From: Volvariella volvacea V23
Lineage: Eukaryota > Basidiomycota > Agaricomycetes > Agaricales > Pluteaceae
Length of the DNA: 64,000 bases
NCBI GenBank assembly: GCA_000349905.1
Contig: KB722739.1
Span: 1,376,762 to 1,440,761, forward strand
Direction: 5' to 3'
Shown here: positions 44,851 to 55,770 of the stretch, piece by piece
Position numbering within the stretch: the first letter of the stretch is position 1
Layout: every line of letters starts with the position of its first letter
Notes under the pieces: generated by a model
What the model was told of the DNA's origin: nothing
Databases searched by the model: none
Seen by the model: the letters and a program-made list of their open reading frames with translations, nothing else
Made by a program: the position numbers and the translations under genes

Positions 44851-47800
44851 GATCAACGTGATTTACATTTTTCATAATCTTGCCAGAATTTTTCTGTGCT
44901 TCTTCGTGGTTACGCCCAGGTCGCTCTCGATTCCATTCTTCTTGCCTTCTGTCACGTTGGGGTTTCGGAGCAAATTTATGAGGTACTTCTCACTATTGCT
45001 ATGTAGTTTATTTCCGCACATATATTCTATACCCCCAAAGTTGGTTTTGATCATTTTCGTCAGTTTTTCTTTGTACCATTTTTTTCCCATTGTGCACCAT
45101 GTGTACCATTCTAAATTCCGAGACGATTTTCACGCGCCAATCAATCTTGAGACGATTACGACTTCCGGCCTAAAAGTAAATACTGTTGTCCCCCGGGCAT
45201 GCTGTTTCCATGCTTCGTAGGCTACAATAGGACTCAATAACCATAATTAAGCCACGTCATGTATACTTTACGGATTCTAGTAGTCGAGTGCGTTGACCCG
45301 ATCAAGCCTATCATCTAAATCTTATCGCCTTGCGAGAGACCCCGGGCCTGTAAGCCCTAAGTTCAAGGGTGAGAACTGATAGGAGTACAGTGACAGCCAC
45401 AGTAACGGACGCGGGTGAGATAACATTATAGCAATCCCCACCACTGGCACCGACATGTCTTATGATGTGCATGCAGTGACCATACACACCAGCCGTCTTT
45501 TCGAGAAGAGTAAAAATGATTGCAGCCACCGGATATATCGTATCCGTATCTAAGAGAAGAACCCCCCCACGGCAATAAGTACCATGGGCCACGAGGTGCT
45601 GTATCCTTGACACGACGTTGCGACTTGGAATTCCAAACTACCCCCTCCCACCCGCAGTCGGATGGTCTGACTAAACACGCAACGTGTACTTTTGAATTCA
45701 AGCCCAGAAAAAGGCTTTAGAGGGCCAGTAGCTACGTTACACCAAAAGCTTGAGACTATCGACGTCGCCACAAGCCCGGATTGCTGCTAGTGCGAGCAGT
45801 GGAAGCCCAATGAGGGAAAGGAGAACGAGAATCTCATCTACAAACAACGCATGTTTGATGCAGAGTATCATACCATTGTTTCATGTCTGTACGTGCATCA
45901 GAAGCGTCATCACACCCAGCGGTAACATCGGATACGCTTAGATTATTCGACATCAGTTGGACTGTACCGCGCTTGAATTGAAATTTCAATATTGCGAATC
46001 GGACGTATTGTGATGTCATGCCAAACTTTTTCACCTAGATCAGAAATTTCGTACAAAAGTGAATCGACCCTGAGAGATTAGACGGTGGGGTTTGCTCTAC
46101 ATATTAAAAACGTAAAATTAAAGGGAGCCAGGAGGGTCGCGAGTCACAAACGTTCGTGTCTTGAATTGCAAAATTTTCGAGTCAGAGGGAGGGTTACAAT
46201 CCAAGGTGTAGGCACCGAAACATGCCATAAAGTGCAATCGTGTCACACCTCGGATCTTGATAGTATCGTGTGCCAAGGAACCAGTAGTGAAATATGGACA
46301 CAACAATGGGGTATGACATCTAGCAGATCGTGATAGCCAGATGCACGAAGACTAAAGTGGAAGGAAGTATGATAGAATATCGAGTGTTGACAGTATGCTG
46401 ACATCAACGTGGCTGCAATCTGGACTGCAATCCGTGAAGCTCAATAATCGGGGCCAATATATGGTTGGTTGGGATCGAGAGATCAAGGGCCTCGTGAACC
46501 CGTAGTGCGTGATTCACCAATTGCAATAATGGAGGGTACCTACCGCTTGATACCAACCAGTAGTTGGAGTCGCAAGTCGTCATTTTGGTACGGTACCCAC
46601 TTTCTTAGTCAAAAAGGAGTCATAGCTATCTCCAATGATAGAATAACGGGCTCCGGCAATCTGCATTTCGGGAGAACACGAGGAATTATGATTAGGAGAG
46701 CTGTTATCGCACTACACCTCAGCACAAGAGCTCAACTTACGGGGCACAAAGAATTCTTTGCCTACCACTATGCATTTGTGGGTTGACAAAATGAAAGGTT
46801 TGGGGATTGAAGGCTGATAACATACTTCTAGTATTCAGTATGATCATATGAGGGGTCACCTGGCTTGAAATGCTTGTATGCCCCAACCATGCCACTCGCA
46901 CGACTTGTTAACTTTCTGTTGTCATTTGACGGTGGATGTTGTTAACCATATATGCACTAGTTGGCACGTCCAATTACTGGAGTGAAGTCCGTTGTAACAT
47001 CGTAGTAACGACGTGTTAATAGTCCCGTCGTAGCCCATGGCTAAGCATCCCTTCGATATCAAGCTTTTCAGCATCCTGACAAGGATTATGAGGACCTTTT
47101 CGAGTACCCCAGCCGACATTTTATAGTAGACAAATAACGCATTCAGAAAGAAGCATACATGAAAAGGGAGTTTAGCCGAGGCCGAGGAGTAACCCTTGCT
47201 GATCAGAATGAGGGTGTTCTAGAATGGAATGCCGGTCGAATAGAATTCGCATTATTCGCCGAACTCCTTAGGACCAGAGTGCTGTGTTTCTGTCCATCAA
47301 AGAACCTGACAAGGGCTGAAAAAAGCCACCAAATTTCCACATGCAACATTCGTCCACTTTGGTGGGGACAGCACCAGGTAGATGGCCCATACAGGGGCAG
47401 GATGAAGGTTGGGACAGGAAATCAGCCCAATGTCATATCGTGCCTGTGGATGGAACCTGTTCACGGCTCCCTTTCGCCAGGATCGTTTACAAGTTACTCA
47501 GCGGCGGTAGTTGTGTGGGTCAGCGCCTTGGTATGCACACACTGAAAAAGCAGATACATAAGCTCACAGTTGGAATGACGATCTCTGCCATCCCGGTCCC
47601 AGCCGCCAAGTTCGCCGGATAGAGCAGATTGTAGGATCATCGCGGAGATGGACCAGGCTATTAGTAGTACGCACAACGGTTGTACCCGGCAATGGCGTGA
47701 TACTATGCTCGACTTCTCTGTCACTCAAATTGACTTGGCGCAGATTCTAAGGTAGGCAAACTGCTGCAGACGCACACACTGGCTTTGTGCATCGGGGCCC

Positions 47801-48317
47801 CACGGCAATGGCGAAGACGATGAAGAGTCTAGGCACGGGAAGAATAGCAAGGATTTCGGTTGGTTGTGTGAAGCCACAGTAAACTAGGATGGATTTAGGG
47901 CGTGGTAGATGATGGTGTCATTGGATCATATGAATGAATTCCGAATTCGCGGATAAAATTGACATGCTAGGCAACACGCCACCCGCACACGCCATCGTTG
48001 GACAGGGTCTGCGAAAGAGGAGAGAGAAGCGAAACAAAGCAAGATGAGGGGGAAACGAAGGAGAAAATGAAGGAGAAAGAGGGGCAGATGAGGAGGATTG
48101 TATGGTGTTGTTGAGATCGAGGGATATTAGAAGGACAAGCCAATAGAAAGGGGTGTATATGAGATTGCGGGTTTGATTTTCAATTTGGTGCAAACACCGA
48201 CAAATGGATGAGGTGCTTTGGAGGAATGATTAATGACTTAGCGGAACGGCATTTTACGAACTTATAATGGTCCTGGATCTACCACCGACACCCATCTCAT
48301 AACCACTCCCACTCCAG
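44851..48317. other. 3.4 kb stretch without an assignable gene
   Basis: This is the longest unexplained stretch. Short minus-strand frames encode hydrophobic segments: LVLLSLIGLPLLALAAIRAC (around 45770-45835), IYPVAAIIFTLLEKTAGVYG (around 45480-45545) and PLCVLLIAWSISAMILQSAL (around 47610-47680). Another at about 47800-47870 reads ILAILPVPRLFIVFAIAVGP. Such pieces would fit exons of a multi-pass membrane protein of the type common in basidiomycetes. However, stops and missing splice sites between them prevented assembly. They could be a decayed membrane-protein gene, unconnected chance ORFs, or an intact gene I failed to splice. The 48180-48317 part is the promoter of MET5. Confidence 0.4.
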
Positions 48318-48368
48318 GTATGTCGCTTTGCCTTGCTTCCCGTCCTCACACCCACTCGTACTGTCCAG
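48318..48368 (+). other. Probable 5' UTR intron of MET5
   Basis: The sequence ctccag is followed by gtatgtcg and ends ctgtccag, 51 nt in all, one base before the MET5 ATG. Donor and acceptor both match the intron pattern of the window. Alternatively the bases are plain leader. Confidence 0.5.
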
Positions 48369-48369
48369 G

Positions 48370-51300
48370 ATGACCCCGACACCCGTTCAGGCAGTAGCCA
48401 GGGTTGCATACCTTGCCTCAGATGTTCTTGTTGATTCCCAACCTCCTCGGCCGGCTGCTTCTGCGTTCAGCAATACGTTCGCTGCTCTGACAAATGCCTC
48501 ACACCAACCAAGAGTTGTCTTGGTCCCATTTGGCGCGGATGCCGGAGCTGTGATTCAACGCAATGCAAGCACAAATCTTGTATCCTTTACAGCAACCTCG
48601 AGCACCCAGGTCCTGACACGTCTCATCCTTCATCTATCAGAGCTAGCAGCGTCACCCCTTGTGCTACACGTCGCCATCCAAGATGATCTCACAGACGTGT
48701 TACTTCTCCGGCCCGCCGTCCCGTTCTTCCTGCTCTCTTCAACCTTGCAACAGGCCCACGATAATGCGCTATTGGCATCCAGGCTGGCACGTACTGCTAA
48801 GCAGCCTGTTATTCACGCTTTTTATAAGAGTGTGTCCGACGATTCGTTGGTCGAAATCGCCCAAAGCGAAATTGCCCCATTCATTTACGCCCCTCCCCCT
48901 AAAATACTGGAAAACGGACACTCCACTCAGCATACAAACAGCGTGCCGAACGATATAAAAGATGGCCACGCCAATGGTCACACAGGTTCCATCGGCGATT
49001 CTACAGAAGCACTCTACCATATTTATGAATCTGTTGCTTTGGAGGTTCTGGCATTAACAAAGCGCCCTCTTCATGCTATTTCCCATCGCGGGTCCCCTGA
49101 ACCCCATACATTGTTGTTCCTTCTGGGTCGGGACAATATTTCTCTGCAGGCGGACGGTGTAGGTTTCGTCCTACCTTCTTTAATCAAGCCCCTTCCTGGA
49201 TCGCGATTAGTCGCGAACATACCTTCCTCCGTTTCCCGTGTCATCGTCCTTGAGCAAGTTCATCGATGGTCGACGAAATGGACACCCCTATACTTAGAAA
49301 TAGTCAACACCCTTCAACAGCATGCTCCCGACTTTCAGGTTGCTATTAATACAGCTGAGCTGGGAGATCTCGGACAAATTAATGCAGCCACTTTAACCAA
49401 GTTCGTCCAGGGTGCCGCCAATGCACCTGTTTCCACTCGCCTGCAACTCGGTTCGATTGCACCCCCTAGCCCAGCGGCCAGTCCCTCCGCCGCAGCGGTT
49501 CCCAAGCACGAATATGCATATACGAAGATTCTGTCCCATCTCTTCAACGAGCGTTTAGATATCGTCAATTCACCGGCGCTTACAGCAACGCAGGGCGCGG
49601 CAGCCACCAGCCCCGAATTTGCGTTAGGTCGTGCCCGTGCCCATTTGGAACGGCGAGCCGAGTTGATTGCTGCCGTCAAGGAACTGTTGCTTTCTGGTGC
49701 TGCTGATTCCGAGCTCCATGTCCTCTTGAGCAAGTGGGTTGCAGGGAAGGATGATACCCTCAAAAGTCGCACTCTTGGTGATAATATTGTTCGCCATCTT
49801 GAGGCTACTCCATCTCAACACTCAGCTGCGCAACGTATTCTCTCTCTCAAATCTCATTTCCCCGTCCTGTCGCGCTGGATTATCGGTTCCGATGCCTGGT
49901 CGTATGATTTGGGTTCGTCCGGGCTTCATCACGCAATAGCATCTGGGCTCGATATCAATATCTTGATCATTGACAGCACACCCTACACGGCCCGTAGCTC
50001 GGCAGACCCTCATAGAAGAAAACAAGACGTCGGTCTATACGCTATGAACTACGGAAACGTGTTTGTTGCTAGCGTCGCCGTCTATTCATCCTACTCCCAA
50101 GTCCTGCAGGCCCTCGTGGAGGCTGATAGGTATCAGGGCCCTAGTGTGGTCCTTGCCTACTTGCCATACCACGATGAAAATGCCCCCGCTCTCGAATTGC
50201 TGAAGGAGACGAAGCTTGCTGTAGACGCTGGTTATTGGCCACTGTACCGCTGGGACCCGAGCAAAGAGGCTCAAGGCAAGGAGCCCTTCTCTCTGGATTC
50301 GGACGCTATTAAGAACGAACTCAAGCAATTTCTCGATAGACAGAACCACCTTTCCCAACTTGTCCGTTCCAAACCCGAAATCGCTTCGGAGATAGTTAGC
50401 AGTCTGGGCGAAAGCATCAAGGAAGCAAGACGCAACAAAGCTAAGAAGGCTTTCAACGACCTGCTAACGAACTTGGACGCACCTCCTCTCCTTGTGCTGT
50501 ATGCTTCAGACGGTGGCGCAGCTGAGAAGGTGGCTAAACGATTGGCCAATCGTGGCAAGGCACGAGGGCTGTCTGTCACCGTAGCGGCGTTGGACACAGT
50601 GCCATTGGAGAGCCTTGCCAAGGAGGAATATGTCGCCTTTGTTACCTCCGTTGCTGGGCAAGGTGAACCACCTCAGAATGGAAGGAATTTCTTCAAGACT
50701 CTAAATGCCGCCGTTGCGAAAGGCGAATCGTTCCTGTCCAAGCTAAAGTATTCTGTCTTCGGTATGGGTGATAGTCATTATTGGCCACGACCAGAAGATG
50801 CGCAATACTACAATAAGGCAGGAAAGGACCTGGATGCCCGGTTGCAGAAGCTAGGCGCTGAGCCGTTCGTGCCGCTTGGACTTGGTGACGACCAGGATGC
50901 AGACGGTCCCCAGACTGGCTATCAACTCTGGGAGCCATTGGTGTGGAAGGCGCTTGGTGTCGATTCCGTGGAAGTCACTGAGGCGGAGCCTGACCCAATC
51001 ACTAACGAGCACATCAAAGCCGCCTCTCAATACCTACGTGGAACTATCGCCGAAGGACTGGCTGACGACTCTACCGGAGCGTTGGCTGCTTCAGACACGC
51101 AGTTGACAAAGTTTCACGGCATTTACCAGCAAGACGACCGGGATATCCGAGACGAGAGACAAGCTCAAGGTGTTGAGCCCGCATATAGCTTCATGATCCG
51201 TGTTAGGATGCCTGGTGGCGTTTGTACACCCACGCAGTGGTTGCAAATGGACCAAATCGCTAGCGAGCACGGATCCGGCACATTCAAGATTACAACGAGG

Positions 51301-53136
51301 CAGACATTCCAGTTCCACGGTGTTATTAAGCGACACCTCAAGTCGGCCATTCAGGATATCAATCGCGTCTTGTTAGACACTCTTGCTGCTTGCGGTGATG
51401 TTAATCGGTAAATTTGTTACTATTTGCAATTGTCTTGAAGTCTCTGACATTGCTGATTGCTAGAAATGTCATCTGCTCTTCCATTCCAACGCTGTCCAAG
51501 TTACATGCCCAAGTGTACGAGATCGCCAAAACTGTTAGCAGTCACCTCATTCCCCGAACAACGGCTTATCACGAAATTTGGCTCGATAAGAAAATGGTTG
51601 CTGGTGACGCCGTCAAGGACTTTGAGCCGCTTTATGGCGAGTTCTACCTTCCTCGTAAAGTGAGCATGAAGTAGTGTGAATGTGCCAATGCTGATCTTTA
51701 TTCCATAGTTCAAAATTGCTATCGCTGTCCCACCTACAAACGATGTTGATGTTTTCGCGAATGACTTGGGATATATCGCTATTGTTGCAGAGGATGGAAC
51801 CTTATCCGGTTTCAACGTCACTGCGGGAGGTGGGATGGGTGTGACACATGGTAACAAGAAGACCTATCCTCGCATCGGCGATATCCTTGGTTTCTGCACA
51901 CCCGAACAAGCCAAATATGTTGCTGAGGCTGTTATGCTCACCCAGCGTGACAATGGAAACCGTGCCGAGTGAGTTCCTCTCTCCTTGATGCGTCTTCAAT
52001 TCTGGTTTAACCTTCATCCTTTCACAGTCGTAAGGTGAAGTTGGATTTTGGATATGCACTCTGTACCGACGCTCACTAGCTTGGCAGAATGCTCGCCTAA
52101 AGTATACCATCGATAGAATGGGCTTGGATGTATTCAAGGCTGAAGTAGAAAAGCGCCTGGGCTTTTCCTTGCAACTCGCGCGTCCTTATAGCTTCGACCG
52201 TAACATTGACGACTTCGGTTGGCACACGGGCGAAGATGGCAAGCACCACTTTACTATGTTCATCGAAAACGGGCGGATTCAGGACGAACCTGGGCGGGAC
52301 TTCAAGATCGGTCTCAGAGAAATTGCCAAAATCCACAAAGGAACGTTTAGATTAACAGCTAACCAACACCTCCTGATCTCCGATATCGACACCCAAGACC
52401 TGCCACAAATCAAGGACCTGTTGGCCAAATATAAGATGGACAATTTGTCTCACTCTGGGTTGAGGCTTTCTTCTTCGGCTTGTGTTGCCTTCCCTACTTG
52501 CGGTGCGCTTAAATTTGGTTGCTATTGCCAACTACTGACTTTGATTCAGGTCTTGCTATGGCTGAATCCGAGCGCGTAAGTCACGTCCTTGAATGGATAC
52601 CAATTACTGTCTAATTGTGTACATAGTACCTCCCAATACTCATTGATAAGGTCGAGAAGATATGCGAGACAAGCGGTCTGCGAAATGATTCCATTGTTAT
52701 GCGTATGACTGGATGCCCTAACGGTTGTGCCCGGCCATATCTTGCTGGTGAGTCTGCATGGCGGTATTTTCCTTTTGACTCCTTCAATCCAAGAATTGCA
52801 GAAGTGGCCTTCGTCGGCAAAGCCCCAGGAACCTACTCGATGCTCCTTGGTGGAGGCTATTATGGACAACGCATTAATAAGATTTATAGAGGTGCGTCTA
52901 CTGGAACACAGGAACTAAAGAATTGCTCATAGACAAACGCTTTAGAAACTGTCACTGAACCTGAAATCCTCGCCATCTTGGAGCCGATGATTAAGCGTTA
53001 TGCTCTTGAGCGTCGCGAAGGTGAACGGTTCGGCGATTGGACGATCCGCGCCGGCTACATCAGCCCAACCACTTCTGGAAAGGAGTGGTATGAAGGAATG
53101 GGCGGTGAAGGACAATGGCGTGAGGTCGCAATATAA
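48370..53136 (+). CDS. MET5: Sulfite reductase [NADPH] hemoprotein beta subunit
   Basis: This enzyme performs the six-electron reduction of sulfite to sulfide in assimilatory sulfate reduction, using siroheme and a 4Fe-4S cluster. The N-terminal part ([40 protein letters not shown]) is the pyruvate:ferredoxin oxidoreductase-like region of fungal Met5. A flavodoxin-like domain follows at about residues 700-850 ([40 protein letters not shown]). The reductase halves begin with [40 protein letters not shown] and [20 protein letters not shown]. The siroheme/cluster ligands are the Cys in ACVAFPTCG and in [13 protein letters not shown]. The C-terminus is [16 protein letters not shown]. Total length of about 1,450-1,480 residues fits yeast Met5. 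The start follows a probable 5' UTR intron. A 7-nt microexon at 52028-52034 is required for the conserved NRADRKNAR segment. It converges with the aminotransferase at 53277 (140 bp apart). Confidence 0.95.
52028..52034 (+). other. 7-nt microexon of MET5
   Basis: The upstream exon ends ...CGT GCC GA at 51968. The microexon is T CGT AAG, flanked by cacag and gtgaag. The next exon begins AAT GCT CGC at 52088. The result reads NRADRKNARLKYT, matching the conserved GNR.DRKNA segment of sulfite reductases. Skipping it would shift the frame. Confidence 0.82.
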
Positions 53137-53276
53137 GGGAGTCGGACTCAAGGATAATATATCACGGATATATACTCTTATTTATGCACCTGCGATAGTG
53201 TTACTGGATAGCAATGTCGATTGAGTATTATGTACGACCTGCGACGACCAAATCCACATGACGTGTTCTCAGGCTG

Positions 53277-55243
53277 CTACTTCTGACGTGCCTCTGCCAG
53301 TACCTCTTCTAGTGCATTGATGATGGTTGTCACATCTCCGCGCTGGCCGTCAACCGCAGTGATACCCATATGCCTATCAAGTAGAAACACGTTAGAACAA
53401 CTCCTCCGGTTCTGCTAGACGGTAGTTAGAACCTACCCAATTCGGAAGTATTTGTCTGAAGGGGGATGCCGATGAGCTCATTGAGAAAGAATATTACGAC
53501 GCCATGACGAACCTTTGATAGCAGTATGTAACCCTCCCGCAACGACGAGTCCCCGTTTCGCGAGACATGGTAATAAGTCGGCCGCACCCAATCCTTCAGG
53601 GTACCACAGCTGGATAGGTGGTGATCGAGCCAGGGACGAGAAAGGTTTGGCAAGCGGAGAGAAATCAGCCTCAAAGCAGCAAGTATAATGGGCCAACGTA
53701 CAGCGGTCATCCCGTTCGCTGAATAGGCAGGGTCGAGGGGCACTTGCTTAAGGCCGAGGGCTGTGGCAGCATCCTTGACACGTTGGCTTGCCTGTCGGTG
53801 GAGTTTGAGTCGTTCTTCGAGAGAAACGTCAGATCGGAGGATCAACTGTAGTGATTGGTGATAAGCATAGATGAGATTCACGGGAGGGGTGGCGAAGTAT
53901 GCCGCTGTGCCACTCTCGTATGCTTTCATAATTGGAAGCCACCTGGAGATTTTATGAATGTGGCGATTGTATGCGAACGAGGCCTAACGTACTTCTTCCA
54001 GCTGGCGTAATACGAAGTGACAGGTGTTGATCTCGTCTCAAAAACCTATTTGGAGATCAGTAAAAGTGAAGGGTCTGATCTTTCGGAGTAAACGAACTTG
54101 AAGGGCCCTCTGGCTGGCAACAAGGATGCTCAGGCCTGGGGGAGCACCCAAGCCCTTCTGGCTGGCCGTTAGCACGACGTCCAGGCCCCAGTCGTCCATT
54201 CGTATTTCCTCGCTGGCCACGGAGCACACAGCGTCCATGACTATCTGCGGCGGGGTTCAGACAAAAGCGATTCTAGACCAAAACGTAGCGTACCAGTGTG
54301 TCAGGGGATACACGCTTGACTGTCTCCGCAATAGTTTTTGCATCGGAAAGGACAGCTAGGAGAATGGAAATCAGAAACGGTTAGCGGCACCCTCATTAAA
54401 CCTTACCTGTAGAGGTATCAACATGCGTGAATGTTAGGATTTTGTACTTCTTGGATTGCAATGCCTTTTCAATTTCGTCCTGCTTCACTGCGCCGCCAAT
54501 TGGTGCTTTGACTTGGTCGACCTTGGTGCCATACGTCTGAAGGCTATATCCGGTTGTGAGTATCAACCCATCCCTGGTGGTATGACATCATTCACCAATC
54601 CGCGAAGCTATCACCAAAGTAACCACTATGTAGGACCAATGCATTCTCGCCAGGTTCAACGAGATTTGCGGCAACCTATTTAATCATATATTCATCATGA
54701 CCGATCCACGAGGGGCCCATGTTCTGGTGCTCACCTGATCCCATCCCAGCGTACCGCTACCGCTGATTAGGAAAGGTTGACCATCCTTGGTCAATAGAAC
54801 CTCTCTGCCAAGGCTAAGCACTAGCCAGAGATGAAGGGAAAGCTAAACAAACCGTGTCAAGCGAATGCAATCACCGAACACCGGAATGAAGGCTGGGGAG
54901 ACATGGGACATGGATGGGTGCGCATTGGCAAACAGAACCTAGGTAACGTCGATCCATATTAAATCGTCAGATGTATTGAATTAAACTGCACCTCATCTGC
55001 GATTTCAATAGGCCCTGGGATTCTGAGATGATATGAGGAAATTGGATTAGGCTCTTTCAGGGGTTAGATACCTACACGAGCAATCTGCGATACAAGAATG
55101 GTTATAATTATGGGTTGGGATATGATTGATCTATCTCCGATTCTGGACCACGTACTTATGGGGTGCCTATTCCAGCATTAAGATGCGGATGCGGAATGAG
55201 GATGGAGCGCGCATACCTGCTTGAACTCTTCGCGTGTAGTCAT
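53277..55243 (-). CDS. AGX1: Alanine-glyoxylate / serine-pyruvate aminotransferase, copy 1
   Basis: A class V PLP-dependent aminotransferase that detoxifies glyoxylate to glycine using alanine or serine. The exons read MTTREEFKQ, APHK, LLV, then IPGPIEIADE. Later come MDAVCSVASEEIRMDDWGLD and VVLTASQKGLGAPPGLSILV, where the Lys of SQKGLG is the PLP-binding residue. Then MKAYESGTAAYFATPPVNLI and GLKQVPLDPAYSANGMTAV, ending GITAVDGQRGDVTTIINALE and EVLAEARQK. It is split by many introns, with a 9-nt microexon at 55076-55084. The frame stays open for 46 codons upstream (ATG at 55381), with Arg/His-rich, acid-free residues that look like a mitochondrial presequence; 55243 is the conservative start. 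No C-terminal peroxisome signal (SKL-like) is present. The second copy lies 0.5 kb upstream on the same strand. The sequence fits the alanine:glyoxylate aminotransferase 1 family well. Confidence 0.9.
55076..55084 (-). other. 9-nt microexon, aminotransferase copy 1
   Basis: Read on the minus strand this is A TTG CTC GT, flanked by cgcag and gtaggt. It joins K to L-L-V before IPGPIEI. The same 9-nt exon exists in copy 2. Confidence 0.78.
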
Positions 55244-55770
55244 TGTCCTGGCCTGGATTTGGGCTGGGGGTCGTTGATGTATCAAGGAGGCAAAGGCGGG
55301 GATACGATGGGAGGAAATTCGGAAGGCTTGGGGGATGGCCCGAGGGATAGATATAGCAGGCAACATAACACCGCAAAACACGTCCGAGCAGAGGTCCGGA
55401 TGAAATGTCGCTGCAACTCAACTTCGTTGGTTTGTCTTCAGGGCTATTGTGCACTTCCCCACGTCGCTTGGCTCTTCGGACTCTTACCGGGGCGTTCAAG
55501 GTAAGAAGCCAAGTTCACGCTCGTTGTGCCCTCTCTAAATCCATCCTTTCCCGTGTCGTCTATACCATCTTCCTGGTCATAGTCCCCCAAATATCACATG
55601 CGGACGACCGCAATTTCCGGGTGCATGTTCACGGTCAGGTATACGGGATTCCGATGCGGGCAACGCGACCAACGACGGATCAAAGATGCCCAACAAAAAT
55701 ATATTCGCACATGGCTCTCCCATATGTATACTGCACTACAATACAGGCACACGCCTGATCCTTCCTTGCT
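55244..55770 (-). promoter_or_regulatory. Region between aminotransferase copies; possible presequence extension
   Basis: From 55244 to 55381 the frame of copy 1 is open upstream: MFCGVM LPAISIPRAIPQAF RISSHRIPAFASLIHQRPPA QIQART. It has no Asp or Glu and five Arg, as in a mitochondrial presequence. The ATG at 55366 (MLPAIS) is a second candidate. The remaining bases up to copy 2 are intergenic. Confidence 0.5.

Noticed and set aside
45311..45613. Minus-strand 100-residue ORF with a membrane-like segment as an intact gene
   Set aside because: Could not be linked to a start or to other exons with proper splice sites; reported only as a possible remnant.
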